The notes under the pieces were generated by a model, which saw nothing but the letters and a program-made list of their open reading frames with translations, had not been told where the DNA came from and searched no databases. A DNA stretch of 64,000 bases. Source: Deroplatys truncata. Lineage: Eukaryota > Arthropoda > Insecta > Mantodea > Mantidae. Of this stretch, positions 1-11,272 are shown one piece after another; position 1 is the first letter of the stretch, and the number at the start of each line of letters is the position of its first letter. Position numbers and translations under genes: made by a program. The stretch spans positions 98,287,795-98,351,794 of the forward strand of contig CM060977.1 in assembly GCA_030765065.1 (NCBI GenBank). The letters run 5' to 3'.

Positions 1-130
1 TATCCGGGTGTCGCATCCTTGGAAGGTATTGAACTGAAATACCTAGATTGGTACCTATCTGACATTTCGTTTTTTTGTTTTTACTGTTTACATATATGCA
101 CAGACAGGACTCACACGCATCTTTTCCTAA
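1..130 (-). repeat. R1 interspersed repeat, fragment
   Basis: This is part of the abundant unclassified repeat called R1 here. Its inner block (cattccttgg-like text, then a 'cacagacagac' track) recurs near 22.8, 23.4, 28.6, 36.8 and 49.0 kb. It is cut by the window start and stops where a second, differently phased R1 copy begins. No coding capacity is visible. Confidence 0.7.
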
Positions 131-139
131 AATTATAAT

Positions 140-545
140 GTAATACATTCACACAACTTTCTCTACCCTCTATCGTTTATTAATGGGCATACAAACTATT
201 CTTAAGAAACTTTATTTTTCTATCTTCTTCATTTTAGTCTGATCAACGTTTATAGAAATAGCTGCATTACATATTTCGTAAGAGATACAAAGGGAAGAGA
301 GATAACCAAATGTTTAAGAACTGGACGCTATAAGCTGGCTTTAAAATTCCATTCCGTTTCCATGCAGTTGCGAGAGAATCCTGAAAATTTACAGAACTTG
401 AAGGAATAATAAGGTATTGAACAGTTCAAACCATTCATAACGAATATCTCGGAAATGGCGTAAGATTCCCCAACTGACACATTTTTCTCGTTAAACCATA
501 AAGAAATCTCAAAAGCGTTTTGAAATGACATGTGCTCATGGCCGG
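140..545 (-). repeat. R1 interspersed repeat, divergent subfamily
   Basis: The terminal block of R1 in reverse (acattcacacaactttctctacc) is followed by text closely matching the copies at 35.5, 46.6-47.5 and 48.4 kb ('actggacgctata', 'ttccattccgtttccatg'). Those copies form a subfamily distinct from the one with 'ctggacatgcaaagagaatgg'. The short frames here are not genes. Confidence 0.7.
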
Positions 546-1125
546 CATGTGGTCATGGTAACTCATTTGTTTAGAATACCCGGATGAAACCGGAAGATAC
601 GTGGTTGAAACACCAACTATAACATTGCACTTTTTAGTATAATTCTATCATTTATAAATATTGGATATTCCATTTAAATAATCGTAACTCTGACAGCAAG
701 ATTTCTGGAAAAACCTGTTTAACTACCAACCACTCCACGCATCGGGCCTTGATAAACACTACAACGTAATCATAAATCCATTCTTAAACACACAAACCTG
801 TGCCAGCTATGGTATTGTTCCACATGTAATGGTACAAATTGAGCCTCAATTTTGGTGTATACTGATGAGACAACGTTTTTGAAAATCTTAAGGATATAAA
901 ACTATTATACATAATTTGATAACTGGAGCTAATACGTATTTTAGTTATGATTTTCTTTTGAGTACTAATAAAGCACTTTGTTGTTCACACTTTAAAAAAC
1001 ATACCATAACTCTGCAGTAAACATCTTAGGTATTTTTATTCAAAAATAAAACACTATATGGAATAGAATGGAATGACTATGGGAGAATATTCGGTACCGA
1101 TCCACTGAATTTGGATTTTGTACCT
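546..1125. other. No feature recognised
   Basis: AT-rich sequence with no long open frame, no clear repeat match elsewhere in the window and no RNA-gene signature. Confidence 0.5.
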
Positions 1126-1400
1126 ATGTGCCAAGAGGGGACGACCGCGGGAGGGAGGGATGAAGTGAGAGGAGACACCGGGCGTTCGGAATCAGGAGTG
1201 ATGTCACGGCAATGACAGGGTCCCTACAGTTTCCAAATTGAGATGCCCTGGCAGTTACAGAGGCAGACCGGTACCCCGCCCTACACAGAGCGTCTAGTGC
1301 TTCTTTCAAGACGCAGTCGGTATCCCCCGGGAACCAGCCGAAGACTGAGGTACCGGGAAAGCTCAGAGAGCATCCGTTTCCCCTGCCACGCTTCATCGGA
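1126..1400 (-). mobile_element. SINE-A, 3' body only
   Basis: Read on the minus strand, this contains 'ggaaacggatgctctc' and 'catttggaaactgtaggga' followed by a GC-rich Pro/Ser-coding tail. It matches the body of the SINE-A copy at 16480-17050. The tRNA-like head is absent. The 90-codon open frame over it is incidental, because the other SINE-A copies do not conserve it. Confidence 0.7.
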
Positions 1401-1559
1401 ATACCACTGCTGACACTTCCAACCCTAAAAAATAAAAAAAAAAATCTTTTCTAACGACGCTCTTAATTTCCAGGTTCATATCAGTTCAGCCGGTGTGTCA
1501 GAATTTCGTCCTGTAGGAGTTCTTTTACAAGCCAGTAAATATAATATGGGGCTGTTGCT

Positions 1560-1828
1560 TTTAAGTACACTTAAAACCATCGGTCTGGCTCGGGCCTAAA
1601 CTCCCGACCTTGGGTTCAGAAGGTTAGTGCCTAAATAACTAGGCCACCCACACCGACATACAACGGTGAAATAATTAATGCAACGATTTGGAGGAACGGG
1701 AAATTCGGAGGATAAAATAAACCACTCCATGCCTGACGACCCCGGAAAACCCACAAAAAATTCCATGGGTCAGAGTGGGTGGTCTCCGGGAATCGGAAGC
1801 AAGACATCCCGAAAGCGAATTGCACGCG
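1560..1828 (-). mobile_element. SINE-A head region, probably with another SINE fragment
   Basis: On the minus strand this reads 'ttttccggggtcgtcagg' then 'cctccgaatttcccgt', the same order as in SINE-A at 16.5 and 20.2 kb. The left part (about 1585-1655) carries a second tRNA-like stretch with a degenerate B box. The arrangement suggests two SINE fragments side by side. Confidence 0.6.
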
Positions 1829-1829
1829 T

Positions 1830-2070
1830 TGTTTAATACGTGCTATTAAAATCTTTAGAGATATTTTTTAGAGGAACATACATTTTGAATTTTTTTATGT
1901 TATGCGTTCTTTGGGTTGGGGCGATTTTTTTTGAAACTCTTCTTGTCGCATCTTCGGGGGTTCTGAACTTAAATCCAAGTTTGGCGTTTATCCAACTTTT
2001 CGTTTTTGAGTTATGCTCTTCACAGACACACCGACACGTTTTTCTAAAATGCGTTTTTTGAGGGAATTCA
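1830..2070 (-). repeat. R1 interspersed repeat, fragment
   Basis: It shares with other R1 copies the run 'cttgtcgcatctt', 'ccaagtttggcgtttatcc', 'cgtttttgagttatgctc' and 'cacagacacac'. Both flanks of a full R1 unit are missing. The 73-codon open frame here is repeat-derived. Confidence 0.7.
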
Positions 2071-2203
2071 ATAGCTCCACCTAATTCGCACATTGCAGAG
2101 AAAATAAAAATTGGGAAGTCGAAATGGGCCAAAAAGCCCAAACCGTGCAGCATTTGATTATGATAACGAATATGGTTATGTTCCAGACCTGCAATAATAT
2201 TTA

Positions 2204-2231
2204 CACTACGTGATCAAAAGTATCCGGACAC
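2204..2231 (+). repeat. Tc1-like left terminal inverted repeat
   Basis: This 28-bp end pairs with 3357-3384 with a single mismatch (ACG versus ATG at the sixth to eighth bases). A TA lies directly outside. It would be the transposase binding and cleavage site. Confidence 0.93.
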
Positions 2232-2284
2232 CTGGCTGAAAATGACGTACAACTTCATGGCGCCCTCCATCGGTAAGCTGGAAG

Positions 2285-3270
2285 TCAATATGGTGTTGGC
2301 CCACCTTTAGTCTTGATGACAGCGTTCACTCTCGCAGGCATACTTTCAATCAGGTGCTGGAAGGTTTCTTGGGAAATGGGAGCCCATTCTTTACGGAGTG
2401 CGGAACTGAGGAGAGGTATCGATGTAGGTCGGCGAGCTCTGGCACGAAGTCGGCGTTCCAAAACATCCCAAAGGTGTTCTATACGATTCAAGTCAGGACC
2501 CTATGCGGGCTAGTTCATTACAGGGATGTTATTGTCGTGTAACCACTCCACCACGGCCCGTGCAGTATGAACAGGTGCTTGATCGTGTTGAAAGATGCAA
2601 TCGCCATTCCTGAATTGCTCTTCAACAGTGGGAAACAAGGAGGTGCTTAAAATATCAATGTAGGTCTGCACGCCCTCTCCAGGAAAAACACGACCACACC
2701 ATAACACCACCACCTCCGAATTTCACTGTTGGCACTACACACGCTGGCAGATGACGTTCACCGGGTATTCGATATACCCACACCCTGCCATCGGATCGCC
2801 ACATTCTGTTCCGTGATTCGTCACTCCACACAACGTTTTGCCACTGTTAAATTTGTAATGTTGACGCTCCTTACACCAAGCGAGGCGCCGTTTGGCATTT
2901 TCGTGCGTGATGTGTGGCTTATGAGCAGCCGCTCAACCATGGAATCCAAGGTTTCTCACCTCACGCCTACCTGTCATAGTACTTGGAGTGGATTCTGATG
3001 AAGTTTGGAATTCCTGCGTGATGGTCTGGATAGATGTCTGCCTATTACTCTTTACTACCCTCTTCAAATTTCGGCGGTCTCTGTCAGTCGACCTGTATGC
3101 TTTTGTGCTGTACATGTCCCTTCACGTTTCCACTTCATTATCACATCAGAAACAGTGGACATAGAGATGTTTAGGGGTGTGTAAATCTCGCGTACAGACT
3201 TCTGATATAAGTGACTCACACTCACCTGACAATTTTCGAAGTCCGTTAGCGTCCTATTCTGCTGTTTCAC
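2285..3270 (-). pseudogene. Tc1-like transposase, DD34E, broken
   Basis: The DDE transposase would cut and paste the element by binding its inverted repeats. From the N-terminus, the minus strand shows a helix-turn-helix region (3064-3270, 'STVSDVIMKWKREGT'), a second HTH (2933-3115, 'TDRDRRNLKRVVKSNRQTS' and 'RREVRNLGFHG'), then the catalytic core. The first Asp lies in 'WSDES' (near 2810-2830), the second in 'HDQAPVHTA', and the Glu in 'NRIEHLWD'. Second Asp and Glu are separated by 34 codons, the Tc1 spacing. The reading frame shifts between the HTH modules and before and after 'WSDES'. Two in-frame TAG codons (2510-2512 and 2501-2503) replace residues just before the 'PDLNRIEHL' motif. 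The C-terminus ends '...VNAVIKTKGGPTPY', as in related transposases. The call is very secure; the protein is inactive. Confidence 0.93.
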
Positions 3271-3356
3271 GATGTCTAATGGCTACTGAGGTCGCGGATA
3301 ATGAGTACCAGGCAGTAGGTGGCAGGAACTAAGATGAAAAACGTATGTTTGTGGGT

Positions 3357-3384
3357 GTGTCCGGATACTTTTGATCACATAGTG
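3357..3384 (-). repeat. Tc1-like right terminal inverted repeat
   Basis: This is the inverted partner of 2204-2231 with one mismatch, followed by TA at 3385-3386. Confidence 0.93.
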
Positions 3385-3386
3385 TA

Positions 3387-4324
3387 TATAAAAACTTAAG
3401 AGGATTTAATATAGTTCATTCAGATACGTGCAATAAAGCAGAAATAAAGCAATAAACACAGAAGTTACTAGCACGGAATGGAGGAAATTCAACTTTCCAC
3501 CACAACAGTATGAACTGGAAGTGGATCAAAACGAACTGTAGTAAAAAAAAAATACTATAATGAACTTAAAAGTCTACCGTGAAACGTAGTGCAAGACAGA
3601 TAGTGCATTATCGAATAATCGCAACATCCAGTAACTCTACCGAGAACACCGAGGCGAATTTTTAGCTAAATACTTCGTTTTACAAATGTGTTCTAGATTA
3701 GCAGAAACAATTTAGAACGTCATTTCTCAGATTAAACAATTTTAACGTTACCGTTTGCCCACGAATATGGAAATGGTCATTTCCCCCATCAAAAATATGG
3801 TTAGCAAAGAAGCATTTGTGAACCCAAAGGGACTGCTGTTCTAAAACGGACCAGGTATACGCGCAGAGGTGCGCTTTGCAACGCTTAATTGTTTTTGTTT
3901 GCTCCACCCTCCTCCCTTTTATTCTGTTTCACGTACGATACTCCATCATGTCATAACAGTATTTTTCCTTATACGCACATTCCCACCAGAATTATCCATT
4001 ACGGCATTCTGTCCAAATTATTCATCGTCCTTCCGCATTCATGTACGACATAATTGCAAATTGCAAACACGATTTTCTTTTCCTTTACGCTTTCCATTTC
4101 CATTATTGTTGAACTCGTTTCATTCGCTCACATTTCTCTTGATGTCCTATTCCCCCCGTTCCTTTATCCCCAATACCAGCTGACCCACAACGTTTGGTTC
4201 CTTTATGCACGAACGAGTACATACATGTGTTCACTGAAGAGGATTCTCATTCGCACACCATTTTTATATAATCCTGCTTCATTTGAGCCTTACTTCGAAT
4301 ATAAAAATACCCGGTGTCACATCC
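3387..4324. other. No feature recognised
   Basis: AT-rich sequence. The overlapping frames of about 100 codons at 3869-4389 are low-complexity Phe/Ser/Leu/Pro-rich text with no recognisable domain, so I do not call a gene. Confidence 0.45.
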
Positions 4325-4465
4325 ATACTAATTTCTTTACCCACCATCGTTTAACTTTAATTAGCGTTCACAAACTATCCTGCTTTTAGTTAATAGAAAT
4401 AGGTATTCGCATATAGTTTCGTTACACGTGTCCTTATAAGTACAAAGGAAATAAAGGTAACATAA
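4325..4465 (-). repeat. R1 repeat, weak divergent fragment
   Basis: The order 'ccaccatcgttta', 'caaactatcc' and 'aatagaaatag', then 'tacaaaggaaat', follows the R1 subfamily seen at 140-545 and 48405-49155. Divergence is high, so the borders are uncertain. Confidence 0.4.
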
Positions 4466-6185
4466 AAATATTCATCATTCCCAGATTGCATGTGACGATT
4501 GGAGGTTTTCGTGTGCCATCATAGCAGCTGTGATCACAACGCACATAAAAAGGAACTGTAAAATGGTCACTGCCCTGAGAGCGCAATGGTCACCTAATAA
4601 CGATGTTTCTCGGTGATGACGTTTATAAGCTACTGAAAACGGAGCACGGGAAAACTTTTCGTTGGCCGAGAGGTTAAGAATTTATGGCTTGCTCCCATCA
4701 CCTCCTCGATTAAAATTTCTCATTAGTTATAGTTAACTGTATAACTTGATGTGCGGAACCTAACATTGCATTAATATAACTTTAGCATTTTAAGTTTTAG
4801 GCATATTTATGCTCACAAAAATACAATATGCTAAACTCCTCGTTTTAAATAACCAAAGAAATAAATTCAAATGCACTATTATCTACTAAAACTAAAACGC
4901 ACCAAAATAAACAAAATTAATATAGGTGGTATGTACTCTGAGCCCGTATAACCGCCATCAATTTTAGGATTATAAATGGAATTAAACCCCTGTATTAACG
5001 AGGACGAGAAGTTATATTCCAGGCTTCTTGAAATTATCCAGAATCCTACAAATTCAGGAATTCCATCAGGTTATCCTATCCTCACAGGTGGTATCAAAAT
5101 ATTCAAGTATTACCTTGTACTGCGCACTGTTCAGTGTATCGTCATGCTGCACAACGCACCTAGACCGCTCTTTGATATCCAGCAAGATACAGATACGCAA
5201 CCAGGATGAAATCGTGAAGCCACGTATTCTGCGTGGTGATAATTATTCTGTTACAACCTTAGGAAATACCGTGTATGAAATGGAGTATATAAATAAGTAG
5301 TCATTATGTGTTGTTAAACATTATTCACCAAAAAAAGAAAAAACGGTTCGCTACATGCGAAAAGCAATCCGCGAGTCTTAAACACAGAAGTACCCTACGC
5401 TTTGCCACAACACTACAGAGAAGACATAGAAGGTGGCATGTTTAATAATGCCGTACAGGAACTTGCTGAAGTGGCTGCACATTTTATTGCATATGGTATA
5501 AACAAGGTGCTGTGCCGTGTAGGACGTAGAATAATTTTGCGTTCAAGACATGATTTTTTTTTCCACGGATGTACATATTTACAGAGACCTCCCCAAATAT
5601 AGGGCAGAGTAGTGCACTTGGGCCATGTGGCCCTTTGTGCTTATAATTTGACGTTTGGAAGGGATTTGGCCACGTTCCTTACTTTATTACAGTAAATCAA
5701 ACATATTAATTCATAAAAGCTTTCCACTTATATAGATAGAACGATCTTAATATGACTTATGACTTTAATTTCAGCAGTTCATAGCACAAATTTAAGAGAA
5801 CCTCTCAATGCATTTTTAGTTATTTCTAGGTACAAATTATCTAGTAAGTCATTAATGTAATGTAATGCCATTGTATAATTAATTTGTAACCAGAATGTGT
5901 GTTGTTACAAGACCTATGTATTCAGGTTTCTATGTTGTTAGAGATTTGTAATTATCTGAACATGTTTATAAATATATTTCTACTGTTATAAGTCTCAGTT
6001 ATTCTATAACTAACTATTTTATACACATTTCAATTTCAATTCTCTTCCTTATATAAACACTAATCTTGTATCACTTAAATGTTGTATATGTATATAAATT
6101 ATTCATCGTAACACATTTCATACTTTTCTGTTATTATACAGCTTTTGTATACTCTATTTACACAGTATTTATGTATCCTTTTATT
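4466..6185. other. Unassigned region with two short unrecognised open frames
   Basis: Plus-strand frames of 77 codons (4976-5209) and 66 codons (5402-5602) are the longest here. Neither shows a domain, signal peptide or repeat match that I recognise. They could be eroded transposon or exon debris. The stretch from 5600 to 6185 is strongly AT-rich with no feature. Confidence 0.35.
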
Positions 6186-7015
6186 TTATCTACCACGTAT
6201 AGTAAGTATTGGAAATATTGCATTCCACCCAAACGTTCTATATAAAAATTTCACCGTAAACACATTTTTGAGGTCCCCTGAATAAAAAAAAGCATTTATG
6301 GAAACATGTCCGTGTGTATATCTGTCTGAACAGTCTTAACTCAAAAGCCAAAAGTCGCACAACTACCAAACTATGTATTTGAATTCCGCATCTTCCACGG
6401 GTGCGACACAAAGATTTTCAAGAAAATCCCCGCACCCCCGACTACCGTTTACATGCAACATATTTAAAAATCGGTTCTCAAAAAATAGCACTAACGATTT
6501 TCATTACAATATCATATGTTTAAGATATTTTAAGGGAAAATGAAATTTATATCTTAATTTGGAATGACTTTTTCATAAGTGGTAAACCGTAGGGGTAGAC
6601 AAACTTTTACTACATAAAAACGTAGATCTCGTTATATCACACAACTTACGTCATAAATTTTTTGTCGAGTGAATCATTTCCGAGATATTTCCTTTTATTT
6701 GTTTGAATTTTCCAGCACTTATACTGTTTTTCCAAGCGGAAATTTGTAATTATTTTTTTTCTTTCTTTTTTCTTTCTTTATCTTCTGGACATGCAAAGAG
6801 AATGGAATGCTCCACATAGCAACCAGCACTTAAAAGGTTTGACTATCACTTTAAGCCTACCATATTCCCCTTAAACTTACAAGAAAATTTAACATTAAGT
6901 TTCTGAAAGTGTTTATCTCGATTAACATGAAGTAGACAGAGAATAAGCGTTTGGAAAAATAGTTTGTACAAGAGTAGAGAAAATCACATTATTGCAACAC
7001 ATGAATTTTTAATGC
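6186..7015 (+). repeat. R1 interspersed repeat, near full length
   Basis: It runs from the 'taccacgtatagtaag' end, through 'ttgcattccaccca', 'acatgtccgtgtgt', 'gacatgcaaagagaatgg' and 'ccatattccccttaaac', to 'gtagagaaaatca' and 'gcaacacatgaattttt'. This order defines a unit of about 830 bp. No protein is encoded. Confidence 0.85.
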
Positions 7016-7109
7016 ATGTGACCAATGTAATTTACTACATACGCTGCCATAATTGGGAAGATGCTTTGTAGCAGTAAATAATAAAACAAATAAAATAAAT
7101 AAACTAAAC

Positions 7110-7545
7110 GATGCAAGATAACCGAAGGGTGGCTACATCCGGATGACGACGGGTGCCAGCATGGACGGGGCCCAATGTTTCTCAGTTGGAACACACCTGA
7201 CCCCACTCACGGGCCCCTAACCCCGGGTCCTCCCCCTGATGTGGTTACTTCGAAGACGTATCCCGACGGGTTGTCTCGACCAACGCCAGGGAAGAAACCT
7301 ATACAAATCGCACATCCACCGCCCAGGCGCAATCCGCCGAACACCTTCGTCTCGCCCTACAACCCTGAAAAAGAGGACAATAAAGATGATGGGTACAGGA
7401 AATTCGTATTAGAAGAACCACGGCAGCATTCGCCTACCAATCTGGGAATGACACTAAAACTCAAGGGTCAGAGCGGGCGGTCATAGGAGATCGAACCCGG
7501 GACCTCCCGAATTCGAGTCGCCGAGTCTCATACGTATCTCGCTCG
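7110..7545 (-). mobile_element. SINE-A-like tRNA-derived retroposon
   Basis: Read on the minus strand it starts near 'taccgagcgagatacgtatg' with an A-box-like region. It then has the B box 'gggttcgatctcc' (about 7486-7500), a 'gtaggcgaatgctg' segment and 'aatttcctgtaccc', the same order as SINE-A at 16.5 and 20.2 kb. The A and B boxes imply Pol III transcription. The 103-codon plus-strand frame at 7175-7486 is incidental. Confidence 0.75.
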
Positions 7546-7995
7546 GTAAGGAATAGAGATAGTCAAATATTTAAAAACACGTTGCTGTATAATTGCCTTG
7601 AAATACAATACTGTTTCAGTGACATTGTGGGAAACAACTGAACAGTGAGAGCGCTTTACAAAATATGAAGTCTTAACAACTTAAAGAATAATAACAGATA
7701 AGTCGGAAACAGCTCTGCCTCCAAAACCGTATTTAAAATAAGCGGTGCTATAATGATATTCACATTTTTAAAGTTTTTGTCTATCTCTTATGATCTACGT
7801 GATACACAAATTGTACAAAATTCCTTGCGGTTGAAGAGGACATCACCAGCATTTCGCAGAATATTCAGGATATGTTGCATTTGTGTTTTAAATGTCTGAA
7901 ACATATCTATGCTATTTTAAACAAAATCTTTAGAGATATTTATAAAAAAATAAAAGATGACAAGGTTGCCTGATCGTTTTTAAGTTCAGAACCTG
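7546..7995. other. No feature recognised
   Basis: AT-rich sequence. A short 'aaaatctttagagatatt' block near 7920 is shared with 1849-1868, suggesting repeat debris. Confidence 0.45.
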
Positions 7996-7999
7996 AATC

Positions 8000-8430
8000 A
8001 AAATAAATTATTTTTGGAAACATGTCCGTATTGTTGTTGTGGTGTGTGTGAGTGTGTGTGTGTGTGTGTGTGTGTTTGAACAGCGTAACTCAAAAACGAA
8101 CATTCGGATAAATACCAAAATTGGTATCTACCCTATTTATGGAACATTTTTCAAAACCTTTGATTTTCTGAAAAATGGCTAACGATTTTGAATAAACTAT
8201 ATGTTTAAGATATTTTAATAGCAAATGAAATGTATATCTTGAATCTCTTCATTCGGCATGACTTTTGCATAACTGGTAAACCGTAACAGATAGACAAAAT
8301 TTTACTACACCAAAAATGTATATCTCGCCAAAACACACAATTTATTTCATATACATTATTTTCTCGAGTGCGCCATTTCCAAGACATTCCTTATTATTTA
8401 TTTCAATTTTCCAATACTTTTTCTCAAATG
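8000..8430 (+). repeat. R1 repeat, first half, split by the LTR element
   Basis: The R1 text ('aacatgtccgt', 'aactcaaaaacga', 'ggtaaaccgtaa', 'caatactttttctcaaatg') stops exactly at the LTR border at 8430. It resumes at 12793 with 'aatgggaattcctt'. Intact copies elsewhere read straight through 'tttctcaaatgggaattc', which shows the empty site. Confidence 0.88.
8042..8076 (+). repeat. (TG)n microsatellite inside R1
   Basis: About 17 TG units with one interruption. The same R1 position carries shorter GT runs in other copies, for example 30159-30188. Confidence 0.95.
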
Positions 8431-8801
8431 TGACGCAGTATTTTATATCACAATACTGTGAATACCAGAGTGATTGTAGTGTAAATCAGCATTATTGTAT
8501 GGCAATGATTTGAGATGTTTGTTAATTATAAGCATTTTAAGAAATAAGTCTACACGGCCTCACTGAAACTGACAATAGGAGCGGGTAACAATGAGCGAGG
8601 GGGTGAGTTGATTATCAATTAGAAGAGACAAACAAATGACGTCAGAGTAGCGCGCTTTTCTTTAGAAATGGAGGGAATATCTTCCCTAGAGCATATGTGT
8701 TCGTAATTTTGATTGGATATAAAAATAGACGCTAATGTTGGCGCGCTTTATTAACCAATAGCAGCTCGATTATAATGTTTAGGCATATCGGGGTGAGGGA
8801 G

Positions 8802-8807
8802 TATAAA
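8802..8807 (+). promoter_or_regulatory. Putative TATA box of the 5' LTR
   Basis: TATAAA in a GC-richer context ('gagggagtataaattccg'), conserved in the other LTR at 12182-12187. It lies about 30 bp upstream of the first 36-bp repeat anchor, so transcription probably starts at or just before the repeat array. Start site inferred, not shown. Confidence 0.6.
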
Positions 8808-8833
8808 TTCCGTGCCAGAGACGGGTAACGCGT

Positions 8834-9062
8834 AGTTCTACACAATAATTCACGGGGCAAACGTCGCACAGTTCAACAGAATCATTCGCACGTTACACGT
8901 CGCACAGTTTAAGAGAATCATTCACGCGTTACACGTAGCACAGTTCAACAGAATCATTCACGGGTTACACGTCACGCAGTTCTACAGAATAATTCACAAG
9001 GCAAACGTCGCGCAGTTCTACAGAATCATTCACGGGTTACACGTTGCGCCGTTCTACGGAAT
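8834..9062 (+). repeat. 36-bp tandem array in the 5' LTR
   Basis: Seven 'gttc/gttt' anchors occur at 8834, 8870, 8906, 8942, 8978, 9014 and 9050, exactly 36 bp apart. The core of each unit is 'cgtcgcacagttcaacagaa' followed by 'tcattcacg'. The period is a multiple of three. The same array is in the 3' LTR. Confidence 0.93.
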
Positions 9063-9390
9063 CTCTCGCGTTGTAAAGTTAGTTAAAAGATGTGAAATAC
9101 GCGAATTAATAATGTACGATAAATAAATACAACAGTTTCAGTCGGGCGTGTATCAAAAGTAAACATGTGAAATTAATGAAGTGTGACGGCAATAAAAGCG
9201 TAAAAACAAATTATTTTATCAGTGCTATCTTTTAGAAACAACTCCTTTCCGTTCACATCCTGTTTAAGAGATTTGCTCGACTTGTAATAATAGCTAGCTG
9301 GAAGACAAAGAACCCAAAATTCAAACTAGTAATACAATAACAGGCGCTCAGCAATAAGATAACACAAACACGAACGATACAGTGACAAAT

Positions 9391-9410
9391 TGGCTCCCAG
9401 AACGTGGGGC
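9391..9410 (+). other. Primer-binding site
   Basis: TGGCTCCCAGAACGTGGGGC begins three bases after the LTR end. It has the TGG start expected of a site complementary to a tRNA 3' end; I do not assign the tRNA. It would prime minus-strand DNA synthesis. Confidence 0.7.
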
Positions 9411-9749
9411 GAAATAACCAGGAAGGGACGAAAGAACCAGAACGTGGAGCGAATGGAACAGTGTAATTAATTACAAGACGCAGATTCCAGAAACAGCCAC
9501 CAGAACGACCGACGACGCGGATGAGAGGACATCGTAATTACGAAAACAGAATGCAACAGGGTAATTCGACAACAGGACTCCAAGACAGCGAGACGACGCA
9601 GATCCATCGTAGTACGACGCAGAGGCGACATATACATCTAGGAGAGAGGGGCGGGAATCTGGACATCAAAGCAACATCATCAGATAGCATCATAAGGGTT
9701 AGAAAATTGTAAATTTTTTGTGTATCCTAAAAAAATTGTGAGAAATTAA
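9411..9749 (+). other. LTR element leader
   Basis: Untranslated leader between primer site and gag, rich in 'cagaacg' and 'acgacg' motifs. A 63-codon frame at 9521-9712 lies within it with no recognisable domain. A packaging signal would be expected here but cannot be identified by eye. Confidence 0.5.
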
Positions 9750-11272
9750 ATGTTGTTGAGAAGTGGTAGGATTAAGAAAACAATGTCCACTAATAATACT
9801 GAAGAAATAATTATGGAAGGGGATAATGTAACAGTTAGCTGTAATTCAATACAGGTTACAGAAAATAGCTCAAATAATGTAGGATTTGAGGGAGGAAATA
9901 TTAGTGAAGAAAGTGAGAATAGAATAGCAGGAAATGTTAATTTTGATGCTGGTAAGATGATGGAAATGCTGAGAAATTTTGGTGTAACATTAATTAAGAG
10001 TAATGAGAAATTAGAAAAAAAATAGATCAAAGCAGGGAAGATATGGAAAAGAATAATAGGGAATTGAGAGAAGATATGGAAAAGAATAAGAGGGAATTGA
10101 GGGAAGATATTGGTAAGAGTATTACAGACCAATTAGAAAAAAATAGAGCAAAAATTACATCAAAACATGGAAGATATTAGTAAGAGTAATGAGAAATTAG
10201 AACAAAAACTAAGAACATGGAAAAGAATAATAGGGAATCAAGGGAAGATATTGGTAAGGGTTTAGAACAAAACAGGGAAGAAATTGAAAAGAAATATATG
10301 GAGCTAGATAGTAATATGATAAGAATGAGAAATGAAAATCAGGAAATGATAGCAAATGAGATAGGGAAAGTTTCAAAGAAAATGTCAGACATGAGCAGGG
10401 AAATATCTAACCAAAAAAGTGAGGTTGATTCTAAGTTTTAAGATGTTGACGTAAAATGTACAGAGTTAGGTAGCCGAATGAATAGCATTTCAAGTGACCT
10501 CAGAGAGATGATGGAGGCTACGAATGTAGATTTAATTCAGGTGCAAGTTAATTTCAGAGGGGATATATCTGAAATTCATAAAGAATCGGAAACACAAAGA
10601 AATAAATTGTCCGAAGAAGTTAAAGTTTTGTCTATAAATAATCAAAAACTGACTTCTGAAATTAACAAACACCAAGCTGTTCAAAATGAGAACAATAAAA
10701 AATTGGAACAGACAATAGAAAGTCTGCAAGGTACTGTAAATAGGTTAGAATTGAATTCAAGGGTCAATATATGTGATAATGTTTCTGATGTACAGAATAA
10801 TGATAGAGCTAGTTCCTCAGGTATGACTAATATTGTGAGTGACGCAGCGGCTTCATCCATATCACACGCTGAAACTCAGAGTGTACAAGTAACGTTAGAG
10901 AATTTAAATACGGGAATAAGGGAGATTCAAGACTATAATTATATCTTAAGTGGTTTGCCACTTCCAAAATTTAGTGAAAACTCCAATCCAGTACAGTTTA
11001 TTGCAGACTTGTCAGAATACATTCAAATTAAAAAGATACCGGAAGAATTGAAAATGATAGTTTTTAAAAGATGTGTTGTACAGGAAACTTTACATTGGTT
11101 TTAAATGGTATCATGGGGTGAAATTTCATATGAATCCTTTAAGAGGTTATTCATGAACATATTTTGGAAGGTTATGATACAGCTACGAGTAATGCTTAGT
11201 CATAGACAATTTGATCCAGGAAAGAGAATAGCAATGACCGCTAAAAAAAAAAATCAAGCAAATCCAGGATAA
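9750..11272 (+). pseudogene. Gag-like coiled-coil protein, broken
   Basis: A structural protein that would assemble the retrotransposon particle. The start is the ATG at 9750 ('MLLRSGR...', a common opening for such gags). The N-terminal half is charged and rich in Glu, Lys, Asn and Ile. An 11-codon motif ('MEKNNRELRED') repeats around 10040-10260, giving a long predicted coiled coil through about 10760. The C-terminal part has the gag-type run 'LPKFSENSNPVQFIADLSEY', then 'VQETLHWF', 'SYESFKRLFMNIFW' and 'QLRVMLSHRQFDPGK'. Breaks: the frame changes between 10025 and 10217, and TAA stops lie at 10439-10441 and 11102-11104. It ends at TAA 11270-11272, without zinc knuckles. Fold type is fairly secure; family-level placement is inference. 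Confidence 0.82.

Larger units (their letters stand above)
2204..3384 (-). mobile_element. Tc1-like DNA transposon (degenerate, ends preserved)
   Basis: The element is bounded by 28-bp terminal inverted repeats (2204-2231 and 3357-3384) that differ at one base and start CACTAYGTGATCAAAAGTAT. TA dinucleotides flank both ends (2202-2203, 3385-3386), the expected Tc1/mariner target duplication. It is about 1.18 kb long and encodes a disrupted transposase on the minus strand. Ends and length are normal for the superfamily; the gene is broken, so the copy is not autonomous. Confidence 0.93.
8431..9387 (+). repeat. 5' LTR
   Basis: Starts TGACGCAG and ends GTGACA. It matches 11810-12792 along its whole length and contains a TATA box and a seven-unit 36-bp tandem repeat. 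'Aataaa' motifs near 9118-9126 are possible polyadenylation signals. Confidence 0.93.

Noticed and set aside
3869..4389. Two overlapping plus-strand frames of about 105-110 codons
   Set aside because: Low-complexity Phe/Ser/Leu/Pro-rich text without a domain; likely chance openness of pyrimidine-rich sequence.
9746..10132. 128-codon minus-strand frame
   Set aside because: It is antisense to the gag-like frame of the LTR element, and its Phe/Ile/Leu-rich composition is the complement of Glu/Asn/Lys-rich codons.
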